Shown in pieces: positions 1-7,692 of a stretch of 64,000 nucleotides of DNA (position 1 is the first letter of the stretch; the number at the start of each line of letters is the position of its first letter). The stretch covers positions 1 through 64,000 of the forward strand of contig JACRBL010000022.1 of assembly GCA_016234485.1 (NCBI GenBank), read 5' to 3'. The DNA comes from Chloroflexota bacterium (GTDB taxonomy: Bacteria > Chloroflexota > Anaerolineae > Anaerolineales > Villigracilaceae). The translations under genes and the position numbers were made by a program. Below the pieces are notes generated by a model, which did no database searches, was not told where the DNA came from, and saw only the letters and a list, made by a program, of their open reading frames with translations.

Positions 1-2
1 CT

Positions 3-1673
3 AGCGCGTCTCGCATATCCAAGAACAATCTTTCGCAATTGACCGAACTTGCCGTGTGGGGAAAGGGCGCAATCAAAGGAATCGGTTGGTCCGAAGATGG
101 TCAACAAATTTTCATTGACACAGCGCTGGGGCGGTACGTCTATGATTCCGCATCCTTCCAACTCATCGAGGATGAGTTGGAGTTTTCGGCAGGCGATTCA
201 AAATTAACCTTCCATGTCGAAGACTTGGGATCGAGCGCCGATAGCATGGGCCGCTTGAAAAAGCAATACAGGGTTCAGATCTTTTCCAATGGTCAACCTG
301 CAGGCTCATTTGATGTGGATAATATGTACATGCCCTGGGTGAAATATGTTCCCGAAAGCAACATGATCGTTATTGACAATAGGATGGGAGGAATTGGCCT
401 GCGCGATGGGACTTCTCTTGAAATCATCGGCAGTGTCAGCGGCTCATGGGAGAGTCCCGTCACCGCTACAGAAGACCGCGCGACCGTGGCATCAGGAACG
501 ATGGACGGCTATATCACCGTCAGAAGCGGCAAGGACTTGGTCAACGAGGTGAGATTTGATACGGGTAGCCCCGTTCACTTCCTGTCCTTCTCGCCCGACG
601 GGACAAAACTCGTCGCAGAGACGAATGGCAGTATCTCGATTTGGGATGTCGCCGAAGGCAAAGTAATTGGCGCGCTTTCAGATACTTTTCTGTCGGGTGA
701 CTTCTTTTATGACCAATATCATCGTGGAACGGACGCGAATGTAAGATTGACGGTGAAAGACAATCAGATCGCCTACATCAACAAAGATATCGTGATCCTC
801 CGCAATCTGATGGATGGAAAGCAAAGTGGACTCATTCGCGGCAAGGGCGGCATTCTGCTGGATGAGGAATACAAATTCGAAGGAAATTATCAGGAGATCA
901 ATTCCGTATTCTTCTCTGCCGATGGACAATCGTTGATCACGACCATCTTTGACCGCGCCTATGTTTGGGATCTATCCACGAATCAATTTGCCAAAATGCT
1001 CGCCCTCGAGGATGGACAACACTTTGGATTGGTATCCGCTTATTCTTCCCCCAGCAATTTGCTGTTCATTGGTAGTCAGGCGGGAAGTTATCTCAAAATA
1101 TGGAAAGTGGAAAACGGCATCGAACTTCCCAGCATCTCGGCGTGGAATCCCGGTCAACTTACCTATGGATACGATGGCACCCACAGCCTGACCATGTCGC
1201 CTGATGGAAAATATATCTTCACCTGGTCTGGGTTGGAAGGCGTCGCCAGTCTTTGGGAGATCGAAACCCAAACGCGGGTAATGTCGCTCAAGATACCCCG
1301 TTCGGAATATTCGCAATACAAACCAGGGTTTTATCCTGCCGCGATCTCTCCCGACAATACAAAGCTGATCTTCTCGTATTCCCTCGAACCTGGGATGCAT
1401 ATTGCCAAGGTTTACTCCATCCCAGATGGGGCGGAACTTTACCGAATCACTTCATTCTTTGCGACGTTCTCCCCCGACGGATCGGTCATTGCCGCGTCGG
1501 TGGGCAACAACCGCATCCGATTCTACGCCTCACAGACAGGCAGCATCCTCGGCGATGTGACCAGCAAATATCCAAACCGGGATGGTTTTCAGTTGTTGTA
1601 TTTCTCGGAAGATGGAAAGAGCCTATTCGCCGTCTCCACGAATGGGACGATCAGTGTGTGGGGAATTCCTTAA
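3..1673 (+). CDS. WD40-repeat protein, 5' end outside the window
   Basis: The reading frame is open to the left edge of the window. A TTG at 39 could be read as a start, but the codons before it are also open and continue a typical WD40 lead-in, so the true start is probably outside. The visible part has repeated beta-propeller units with the pattern SPDG...lWd, for example FSPDGTKL, SISIWDV, YVWDLS, LKIWKVE and ISVWGIP. The protein ends cleanly at a stop codon after a last WG-type blade. Such propellers usually act as protein-binding platforms, and many in Chloroflexota are secreted lipoproteins. A signal peptide cannot be checked here. The specific partner is unknown. A terminator hairpin follows, and the next gene is convergent. 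Confidence 0.85.
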   Translation, partial: SASRISKNNLSQLTELAVWGKGAIKGIGWSEDGQQIFIDTALGRYVYDSASFQLIEDELEFSAGDSKLTFHVEDLGSSADSMGRLKKQYRVQIFSNGQPAGSFDVDNMYMPWVKYVPESNMIVIDNRMGGIGLRDGTSLEIIGSVSGSWESPVTATEDRATVASGTMDGYITVRSGKDLVNEVRFDTGSPVHFLSFSPDGTKLVAETNGSISIWDVAEGKVIGALSDTFLSGDFFYDQYHRGTDANVRLTVKDNQIAYINKDIVILRNLMDGKQSGLIRGKGGILLDEEYKFEGNYQEINSVFFSADGQSLITTIFDRAYVWDLSTNQFAKMLALEDGQHFGLVSAYSSPSNLLFIGSQAGSYLKIWKVENGIELPSISAWNPGQLTYGYDGTHSLTMSPDGKYIFTWSGLEGVASLWEIETQTRVMSLKIPRSEYSQYKPGFYPAAISPDNTKLIFSYSLEPGMHIAKVYSIPDGAELYRITSFFATFSPDGSVIAASVGNNRIRFYASQTGSILGDVTSKYPNRDGFQLLYFSEDGKSLFAVSTNGTISVWGIP

Positions 1674-1680
1674 TTCAAAA

Positions 1681-1711
1681 CGAGACAGTCACCTTGCAGG
1701 TGACTGTCTCG
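1681..1711. terminator. Hairpin terminator between convergent genes
   Basis: A perfect 12-bp stem (GAGACAGTCACC / GGTGACTGTCTC) with a 5-base loop lies 8 bases after the WD40 stop codon. The T-rich side favours the minus strand (TTTTGAATT after the stem when read leftward), so it may serve both convergent genes. Confidence 0.75.
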
Positions 1712-1766
1712 CTATATCCTTGGGTTCTTCCGTCACTACTGACAACTTTTCTCTGAAAACTGATTA

Positions 1767-2744
1767 CTACGCCTTCCCCGTCGGATTCGCCATTCCCTGC
1801 CGCGCGACATGCGCCAGATTCTCGGCCTTCAACTCGCTCAGCGCGTAGCATGGCGCTTTAAGATGGTTGGCGAGTTGTTGCGCCAGTCCCTGATCGAAGG
1901 CGGCGTGCTCCATGTTGATGACGATACTCCGCACCTCCTCGTGCGCGATCAGGTCGGCAAAACGGTAGGATTCCTCCTGCGGGGGCAAAGCGCCGATCGA
2001 GACGTTCCCCGCCCCATCGGTCAGGATGATGAGAAGCGGCTCCACGTCGGGATGCGTGTGCTTCTCGTGCTGGAGAACGTCCGCGGCGAGGAGCAATCCC
2101 GCGGAGAGTGGCGTCTTCCCGCCCACGGGGATATCGCCCAGCGCGCGCTGCGCGAGTTGCACGGAATTGGTGGGCGGCAACACGAGCGTGGCGCGATCTT
2201 TTTGGAAGACGATGAGACCAACGCGGTCGCGGCGCTGATACGCATCCGTCAGCAGGGACAGGATCGCGCCCTTCGTGGCGTTCATCCGCTCCGAAACGGC
2301 CATGGACCAGGACGCGTCCACCACGAACAGGACGAGGTTTGCCACCCGTTTGACGCGCACCTTGCGTTGCAGGTCGCTTTTCTCGATGGCGAACGCGAGA
2401 CGTTTACGCTTCTCGACTCGGCGCTTTTGAAACGGCGCGGCCGCGCGGATGGTGGCGTCGAAGGCGATGTCGTCCAACTTGTCGCCTGCGGGGCGCGCTT
2501 TGATGTACCGTCCGTGTTTGCGGTCGGTCTTGGTGAGCGATCGTCGTCCCGCGTGCTTGCGGGTTAATTTATCGAGCGGGGTGTTGAGTTTACGCGGCTG
2601 GAAGGTCTCGCCCGTCTTTACCTTTTGCCCGCCGTCCCACCAGTTCGCGCTCGAGTTGGCGAACGCGTCCTGGCGGTTGGGTTCGGGCTGACCCTGTTGG
2701 GGACCTTCTTCTTTCTCATCTTCGAGTTTTAAGTTTTTTTTTCC
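1767..2744 (-). CDS. VWA-domain part of a Mg/Co chelatase medium subunit (ChlD-like), probably made by -1 frameshifting
   Basis: This frame encodes a basic, proline-rich linker and then a von Willebrand factor A domain. The domain has the MIDAS motif DASWSM, a conserved threonine in VGGKTPLS and a later LTDGAGN. In BchD/ChlD and CobT-type chelatase medium subunits this domain follows an AAA+ domain and binds metal and the large subunit. The frame is open back to 2744, where it meets an A9 run (as read on the minus strand) just before the stop of the AAA+ ORF. No good start codon lies in the first ~90 codons, although they read as real linker (QPEPNRQDAF, NWWDGGQ). The first possible start, a TTG at 2477, would cut into the domain's lead-in. 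I therefore treat it as the C-terminal half of the upstream gene. A sequencing indel in the homopolymer is the main alternative. Confidence 0.8.
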   Translation of the reverse strand, partial: GKKNLKLEDEKEEGPQQGQPEPNRQDAFANSSANWWDGGQKVKTGETFQPRKLNTPLDKLTRKHAGRRSLTKTDRKHGRYIKARPAGDKLDDIAFDATIRAAAPFQKRRVEKRKRLAFAIEKSDLQRKVRVKRVANLVLFVVDASWSMAVSERMNATKGAILSLLTDAYQRRDRVGLIVFQKDRATLVLPPTNSVQLAQRALGDIPVGGKTPLSAGLLLAADVLQHEKHTHPDVEPLLIILTDGAGNVSIGALPPQEESYRFADLIAHEEVRSIVINMEHAAFDQGLAQQLANHLKAPCYALSELKAENLAHVARQGMANPTGKA

Positions 2745-3829
2745 TCAGGCTTGCCTTGCTGGGATTCGGATTTTTCCTCTTCTTCATCCGCAGGCATGGA
2801 CTGACCCGCCAATTGCTCGATGCGTTCCTGCAACTGCTCGGTGGTCATCTCGGCCTGTTGGAAGGGAGTCCGCTTGATGCGATGCGGAAGCGCCAGTTCG
2901 GCGGCCAGAGCGATGTCGTGGTCGTTGATCTTGGTACGGCCCTCGAATGCGGCCTGGGCGCGCGCGGCTTTCAAGATAACGAGGTCGGCGCGGTGACCGT
3001 CCACATTGAGGGAGGCGGTCAGCGCGGCGATGGAGAGCAGGTCGCGGCTGGTGTGGGTGACGCGGTCCACCAGTTCGCGGGCGCGTTCGATATTGTGCGA
3101 AAGTTCTTCCTCTTTGGCGAGCCATTCCTTGCGGAAGAGTTCGGGATCGCGCTCGAAGGCGATGTTGCGTTCCATGATCATCACGCGTTCGCGCGCGTCG
3201 CGGATGCCGACGATGTCCATCGAGAGGGCGAAGCGATCCAGCAACTGCGGGCGAAGTTCGCCTTCCTCGGGATTCATCGTCCCGACGAGGATGAAGCGGG
3301 CCGGATGCGCGAACGAGATGCCCTCGCGCTCGACGGTGTTGACGCCCATCGCCGCAGAGTCCAGCAAAACGTCCACGACATGATCATCGAGCAGGTTCAC
3401 CTCGTCAATGTAGAGCAGTCCGCGATTGGCAGAGGCCAGCACGCCAGGCTCGAAATGTCGCTCGCCTTTTTGGATGGCCTGCTCGATATCAAGCGTGCCG
3501 ACCACGCGGTCTTCCGTCGCGGAGACGGGCAGATTCACAAACGAGGTCTTGCGCGTGTGCGAGGGAAGTTTCTGCCCCTCGGTGTGGCGTTCCCTGCATT
3601 CGGTGCACCAGGTGGAGGGCTTTTCGGGGTCGCAACCGAAGCGGCAATCGTCCACCACTTTCACGCTCGGCAAAAGCGCCGCGAGCGCGCGCGCCGCCGT
3701 GGACTTGGCCGTGCCGCGTTCGCCGCGGATCAGCACGCCGCCGATGCGCGTGTCAACTGCATTCAAAATCAGGGCGCGTCGCATGCGCTCCTGTCCAACA
3801 ATGGCTGTAAATGGGTAAATGGCTGGCAT
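2729..3829 (-). CDS. Mg/Co chelatase AAA+ ATPase (ChlI/BchI-like), N-terminal half of a ChlD-type gene
   Basis: 366 residues in the unshifted frame. The Walker A motif is GERGTAKST (about residues 36-44), the Walker B region is LLYIDEVNLLDD, and sensor region GTMNPEEGELRPQLLDRF follows. A four-cysteine insert (CRFGC...CTEC) is typical of this branch of chelatase ATPases. The ATPase powers insertion of Mg or Co into a tetrapyrrole, together with a large CobN/ChlH subunit not seen here. The C-terminal tail is acidic and Glu/Lys-rich, and it ends right after an A9 tract. A -10 box TATAAT (3850-3855 on the minus strand) and a GGAG about 10 bases before the ATG support this start. The short product alone resembles a small subunit, and the frameshifted product a full medium subunit. 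Confidence 0.88.
   Translation of the reverse strand: MPAIYPFTAIVGQERMRRALILNAVDTRIGGVLIRGERGTAKSTAARALAALLPSVKVVDDCRFGCDPEKPSTWCTECRERHTEGQKLPSHTRKTSFVNLPVSATEDRVVGTLDIEQAIQKGERHFEPGVLASANRGLLYIDEVNLLDDHVVDVLLDSAAMGVNTVEREGISFAHPARFILVGTMNPEEGELRPQLLDRFALSMDIVGIRDARERVMIMERNIAFERDPELFRKEWLAKEEELSHNIERARELVDRVTHTSRDLLSIAALTASLNVDGHRADLVILKAARAQAAFEGRTKINDHDIALAAELALPHRIKRTPFQQAEMTTEQLQERIEQLAGQSMPADEEEEKSESQQGKPEEKKT
2731..2745 (-). promoter_or_regulatory. Possible -1 frameshift site in the chelatase gene (A9 run)
   Basis: Read on the minus strand, the end of the ATPase frame is GAA AAA AAA ACT TAA, which contains the classic slippery heptamer A AAA AAA. A one-base backward slip gives AAC TTA AAA CTC GAA and enters the VWA frame. 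An AAGG lies about 11 bases upstream and could act as a stimulatory Shine-Dalgarno-like site. Transcriptional slippage on A9 would have the same effect. Confidence 0.6.
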
Positions 3830-4067
3830 GTGTTTTAACTCCGTGCGACATTATACAATAAAGTAGACAGGTTGCAGAAGACAGGTATACACGAAGAAGC
3901 GCACACAAGCCTTTAACCCGTAACTTGTATCTTGTAACCTGCAACCTGCAACTTGCCCAGCTTCATTCGTCACCTTTCCTCCCATTTCATCTTTCGCCGC
4001 AGGGTTGCCAAGTTGTCCAAACGCGTGTAAAATCCGCTTACATTTTTCTTAATTGGAGTCGCCAGTG

Positions 4068-5288
4068 ATGGAATCGAATGAAGCCCTGAATGGGCAGGGG
4101 GCCGCCAACCTGCACATAGACCAGACCGAACCCCAAAACAACCAGAGCATGGAGACGTTGCTACAGGAATCGTCCGGCGTCGAATTGCCTCAACCGGGGG
4201 AGATTCGCCGTGGTGTGATTGCAAGCATCGGTCCGAGCCAGATCCTTGTCAGCATCGGAGCAAAATCCGAAGGCGTTATCGCGGGCCGCGAATTGGAATC
4301 GCTCTCCGCCGAGGAGCGCGCCGCGCTCGTTGTCGGACAGGAAGTTCCAGTCTATGTCGTCCACGCTGAGGATGATAACGGCAACGTGGTGCTTTCGTTC
4401 AAACGCGCCCAGGAACAGATGACCTGGGAAAACGTGGAGCGCATGCTCGCCGAAGAAGAAGTCATCGAAAGCAAAGTGACCGGCTTCAACAAAGGCGGTC
4501 TCATTGTGGCCGTCGGCGGATTGCGCGGCTTCGTGCCTGCCTCGCAGATCAGCGCTGCCCGCCGCGCTGTCGCCGTGGGCGATACGCCCGAACAGCGCTG
4601 GGCCAAGATGATCAACGACCCCATTTCCGTCCGCATCGTGGAAGTGGACCGCGAACGCCGCCGCCTCATCCTCTCCGAGCGCGCCGCCAACACCGAATCG
4701 CGACAGGCCATGAAGGAACGCGTCATCGCGGACCTCGAGATCGGCAAAGCCTACACGGGCCGCGTCACCAGCCTGGCCGAATTCGGCGCCTTCGTCAACG
4801 TGAACGGAGCCGACGGCCTCGTCCACCTCTCCGAACTTTCATGGGACCGCATCCAACATCCCAGCGAAATGCTCGAAGTTGGGCAGGAAGTGCGCGTCAA
4901 GGTCATCAACGTCGACCGCGAAAAGAAGCGCATCGGCCTCTCCATTCGCCAACTGGCCGAAGACCCCTGGCAGTCCAAGATTTCCAAGTTCACCGTCGGG
5001 CAACTCGTCGAAGGCGTCATCACCCGCCTTACCAAGTTTGGCGCGTTCGCCCGTCTCGAAGGCGACCTCGAAGGCCTCATCCACATCTCCGAGATCAGCG
5101 ACCATCGCATTGACCACCCGAAGGAAGTCCTCAAGGACGGCGACGTCAAGACCCTGCGCATCATCCGCATTGACACCGACCAGCACCGCATCGGCCTCAG
5201 CCTTCGCAAAGTGGACTCTGGCGCCTTCGCCGACAAGGACTTCAAACTCCTCATGTCCGATGGCGAAGAAGAAGCCCCAGCCGAATAA
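4068..5288 (+). CDS. rpsA: 30S ribosomal protein S1-like, four S1 domains
   Basis: 406 residues with four consecutive S1/OB-fold RNA-binding repeats at about residues 40-110, 115-200, 215-290 and 300-380. The last two are the most typical (FGAFVNVNGADGLVHLSEL and FGAFARLEGDLEGLIHISEI). Four-domain S1 proteins are usual outside the Proteobacteria, where six domains are common. It binds mRNA and the 30S subunit and helps start translation. The ATG at 4068 is chosen because GGAG ends 9 bases before it. A TTG at 4053 is in frame, but it would put that GGAG inside the coding region. A terminator follows. Confidence 0.92.
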   Translation: MESNEALNGQGAANLHIDQTEPQNNQSMETLLQESSGVELPQPGEIRRGVIASIGPSQILVSIGAKSEGVIAGRELESLSAEERAALVVGQEVPVYVVHAEDDNGNVVLSFKRAQEQMTWENVERMLAEEEVIESKVTGFNKGGLIVAVGGLRGFVPASQISAARRAVAVGDTPEQRWAKMINDPISVRIVEVDRERRRLILSERAANTESRQAMKERVIADLEIGKAYTGRVTSLAEFGAFVNVNGADGLVHLSELSWDRIQHPSEMLEVGQEVRVKVINVDREKKRIGLSIRQLAEDPWQSKISKFTVGQLVEGVITRLTKFGAFARLEGDLEGLIHISEISDHRIDHPKEVLKDGDVKTLRIIRIDTDQHRIGLSLRKVDSGAFADKDFKLLMSDGEEEAPAE

Positions 5289-5305
5289 AGACAAACTCAG
5301 GAAAC

Positions 5306-5335
5306 AGAGAGCGTACCGCAAGGTGCGCTCTTTTC
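5306..5335 (+). terminator. Rho-independent terminator after S1 gene
   Basis: The stem AGAGCGTACC / GGTGCGCTCT (one G-T pair) with a GCAA loop is followed by TTTTC. It lies 18 bases after the S1 stop codon and just before the next ATG. Confidence 0.7.
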
Positions 5336-5339
5336 AAAT

Positions 5340-6434
5340 ATGAACATCCTCGTAGACGCCCACCAAGACCTTGCCTGGAACATCCAAAACTTTGGCCGCG
5401 ATTACACTCGCGCCGCCAACGAAACGCGCGCCCTCGAAATCGGCTCGCCCGCCGTCGCCCAAAATGGCGACACCCTGCTGGGCTGGCCCGATTACCAGCG
5501 CGGGCGCGTGGCTGTCATCTTCTCCACGCTCTTTGCCGCGCCCACCCGCCGTCGCCTCGGAGAGTGGGAGCGGGTCGTCTATCCCGATGACGATTTCGCC
5601 GCCGCGCGCAAACTCTACTGGACTCAACTTGAGACCTACCACCGACTCGCCGACAGCCACCCCGATAAATTCACCCTGCTCGCCTCCCGCGCGGACCTGG
5701 AGCGGACTCTCGACCTCTGGCTCTCCCCCGCCGACGCGCGTCCCGTCGGCCTGCTCCCGCTGATGGAAGGCGCCGAGGGGATTCGCGCCCCGTCTGACCT
5801 CGCCGCCTGGTGGGACTTTGGCCTGCGCGTCATCGGTCTGGCTTGGACGGGCACGCGTTACTGCGGCGGCACGCGCGAACCCGGCCCCCTCACCGACGAG
5901 GGCCGCGCCCTCCTCAAAGCCATGTCCGACTTCCCCTTCCTGCTCGACCTCAGTCACATGGACGAACCCGCCGCGCTCGAATCGCTTGATCGCTACGGAG
6001 GCCCCGTCATCGCCACGCACGGAAATTGCCTCGCGCTCCTGCCAGGCGTGGACACCAACCGCCAATTCAGCGACAGGGTCATCCGCGGCGTCATCCAACG
6101 CGGCGGCGTGGTGGGAGTTGTCCCTTTCAATGTTTTCCTTAAAGTCGGCTGGTCGCTTGCCAGCGGAAGCCGGCGCGAGGAAGTCTCGCTCTCGGTTTTG
6201 GCCGATCACATTGACCACATCTGCCAACTGGCAGGCAACGTGCACCACGCGGGCATCGGCTCCGACTTCGACGGCGGATTTGGATTACAATCTGTCCCGC
6301 ACGAAATAGACACCATCGCCGACCTGCACAAACTGGCCGATCACCTCCAGCCGCGTGGATATTCCGAGGCCGACATCGAAGCCATCCTCGGCGGAAACTG
6401 GATCCGTTGCCTGCGAGAAAGCCTGCCCACATGA
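5340..6434 (+). CDS. Membrane dipeptidase family protein (peptidase M19)
   Basis: 364 residues, the normal length for M19 zinc dipeptidases, which are TIM-barrel relatives of renal dipeptidase that cleave dipeptides or other small amides. Visible metal-site elements are DAHQDL at the N-terminus (DxHxD in the classic family, here HQD), LMEGAEGI with the bridging glutamate, DLSHMD, ATHGN and GIGSDFDGG. There is no signal peptide, so it is probably cytoplasmic. The start is ATG at 5340, directly after the S1 terminator, with no strong ribosome site, so the start is moderately certain. Its stop overlaps the next start codon (ATGA), which suggests co-translation. Confidence 0.88.
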   Translation: MNILVDAHQDLAWNIQNFGRDYTRAANETRALEIGSPAVAQNGDTLLGWPDYQRGRVAVIFSTLFAAPTRRRLGEWERVVYPDDDFAAARKLYWTQLETYHRLADSHPDKFTLLASRADLERTLDLWLSPADARPVGLLPLMEGAEGIRAPSDLAAWWDFGLRVIGLAWTGTRYCGGTREPGPLTDEGRALLKAMSDFPFLLDLSHMDEPAALESLDRYGGPVIATHGNCLALLPGVDTNRQFSDRVIRGVIQRGGVVGVVPFNVFLKVGWSLASGSRREEVSLSVLADHIDHICQLAGNVHHAGIGSDFDGGFGLQSVPHEIDTIADLHKLADHLQPRGYSEADIEAILGGNWIRCLRESLPT

Positions 6435-6922
6435 GCGCTGAACCCACTCCCCCACCCCTCCCCGACCTCTCCTCGCAAGACCCGCCCTCGCGCACACGCG
6501 TCCGCTTTGGACTCATCGTCATCGTGTTGGGCTTCTTCACCTTGATGGTGGGAGCCAAGCCCGCCTGGTTTGGTTGGGACAACAGCCCCGTGGTCGGCTT
6601 CATCCAGGTTGCCATCATGCTCGTCGGGTTAGGCATCCTCTGCCTGGGAGGATACGTCGGCATCCTTCCGCTATGGGGCGGACGCGAACGCACCATTGCC
6701 GCGGACATTGGCATGAGGCTCGTCGCCACGGGATACGTCGTCTCCGTGTTCGCGGGCATGGCCGACCTCTTCGGCATGGGGACGCAGGTTGGCCTCGCGG
6801 GGCCGTTCTTCGGTCCGCTTCAATCGCGCGGCATCGTCATCGGGCAGATCGTCATCGCGATTGGGTTCGTGATGATGATCCCCTTTCACGAAAAGCCGAA
6901 TGGTAAGGAAAAGATTCGGTAA
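6431..6922 (+). CDS. Four-helix integral membrane protein, unknown function
   Basis: 163 residues. A proline-rich cytoplasmic start (TPPPLPDL) is followed by four hydrophobic segments: FGLIVIVLGFFTLMVG, VAIMLVGLGILCLGGYVGIL, a segment around TGYVVSVFAGMADLFG, and GIVIGQIVIAIGFVMMIPF. The ATG overlaps the stop of the dipeptidase gene (ATGA), so it is almost surely in the same transcript. I do not recognise a named family. Confidence 0.8.
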   Translation: MSAEPTPPPLPDLSSQDPPSRTRVRFGLIVIVLGFFTLMVGAKPAWFGWDNSPVVGFIQVAIMLVGLGILCLGGYVGILPLWGGRERTIAADIGMRLVATGYVVSVFAGMADLFGMGTQVGLAGPFFGPLQSRGIVIGQIVIAIGFVMMIPFHEKPNGKEKIR

Positions 6923-6956
6923 ATCCGAATTGGCTACCGTGCATCACAAGGAAATT

Positions 6957-7047
6957 CCGTCACTGCGAGGAGGGCGATCTTCCCGACGAAACAGTCCCCG
7001 CGTCACAAGAGGAGATTGCTTCGGGAAGATCACCCTCGCAATGACGG
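6957..7047. repeat. Palindromic repeat, CGTCATTGCGAG family, copy 1
   Basis: The ends are CGTCACTGCGAGG and CTCGCAATGACGG, forming an inverted repeat around inner GATTGCTTCG-type words. It is the first of five copies in the window (others at 18495, 28171, 37426 and 39543). All share the ends and an inner GAAGCAATC / GATTGCTTCG pair. Confidence 0.85.
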
Positions 7048-7117
7048 ACGACGAAGAGAACTCCGCAACGCATCATCCCTTTATGCTACAATAAGCCATA
7101 CCCCGATGGAGTTTCAA

Positions 7118-7684
7118 ATGATTGAAGTGATTATAGACAGCGTGCGCGTCAACCTCATGTCGCCCTCACGATTGGTGGTGTTGCGCGAAGCGCGCGGCGA
7201 ACGATATTTACCCATCTGGGTTGGCCCCTATGAAGCCGAAGCCATCACCGTGGCCTTGCAGGAAGTGGAAGTCAGTCGACCGCTGACGCACGACCTCATC
7301 CGCAACATGCTCACCACGTTCAACGCCCGCATCGTCCGCATCGAGATCGTCAACCTGCGCGAAAATACATTTTACGGAAACATTGTGCTCGAGCAGAACG
7401 GACGCGAAATCAACATCGACTCGCGTCCATCCGACGCGATTGCGCTGGCCGTGCGCGCGCATGTGCCGATCCTGGTCAACCCCGACGTAATGGCCGAGGC
7501 AAGCATCGTTCCTGAGAAAGACATTCCAGAAGGCGCGGCCGGCCAAACGTCGAGAGAACGAAGCGCAGTTCCGCCTCCTGTGGAAGAGTCCAGCGAACGT
7601 CTCGATGTCTTCAAAAATTTTCTCGATAAACTCGATCTTGACCTCGACAAGCCCGACGCTTCGCCCCCCGACCCCAAAGCGTGA
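7118..7684 (+). CDS. Bifunctional nuclease family protein (DUF151/BFN)
   Basis: 188 residues. The N-terminal ~135 residues match the DUF151 family: MIEVIIDSVRV, LPIWVGPYEAEAI, FYGNIVLEQNG and the signature DSRPSDAIALAVR. Plant members have been reported to have RNase and DNase activity, while bacterial roles are poorly known. A charged tail (VPEKDIPEG to the end) is variable. The start at 7118 is preferred because the GGAG at 7108-7111 is 6 bases upstream. An ATG at 7106 is also in frame. A TACAAT -10-like box lies at 7086-7091. Its stop overlaps the potential GTG of dnaB. Confidence 0.88.
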   Translation: MIEVIIDSVRVNLMSPSRLVVLREARGERYLPIWVGPYEAEAITVALQEVEVSRPLTHDLIRNMLTTFNARIVRIEIVNLRENTFYGNIVLEQNGREINIDSRPSDAIALAVRAHVPILVNPDVMAEASIVPEKDIPEGAAGQTSRERSAVPPPVEESSERLDVFKNFLDKLDLDLDKPDASPPDPKA

Positions 7685-7692
7685 TCCTGCTT

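Noticed and set aside
39..41. TTG as start of the WD40 protein
   Set aside because: The frame is open to the window edge and the upstream residues fit the family, so the gene is cut by the window.
2475..2477. TTG as independent start of the VWA protein
   Set aside because: The upstream ~90 codons read as conserved linker, and the TTG lacks a ribosome site.
3870..3955. Possible CRISPR-like repeats (CTGCAACCTGCAACTTG)
   Set aside because: Repeats are directly adjacent, without spacers of even length, and no cas gene is in the window.
5340..6434. Possible link of the dipeptidase to cell-wall recycling
   Set aside because: No neighbouring cell-wall gene; the assignment remains general.
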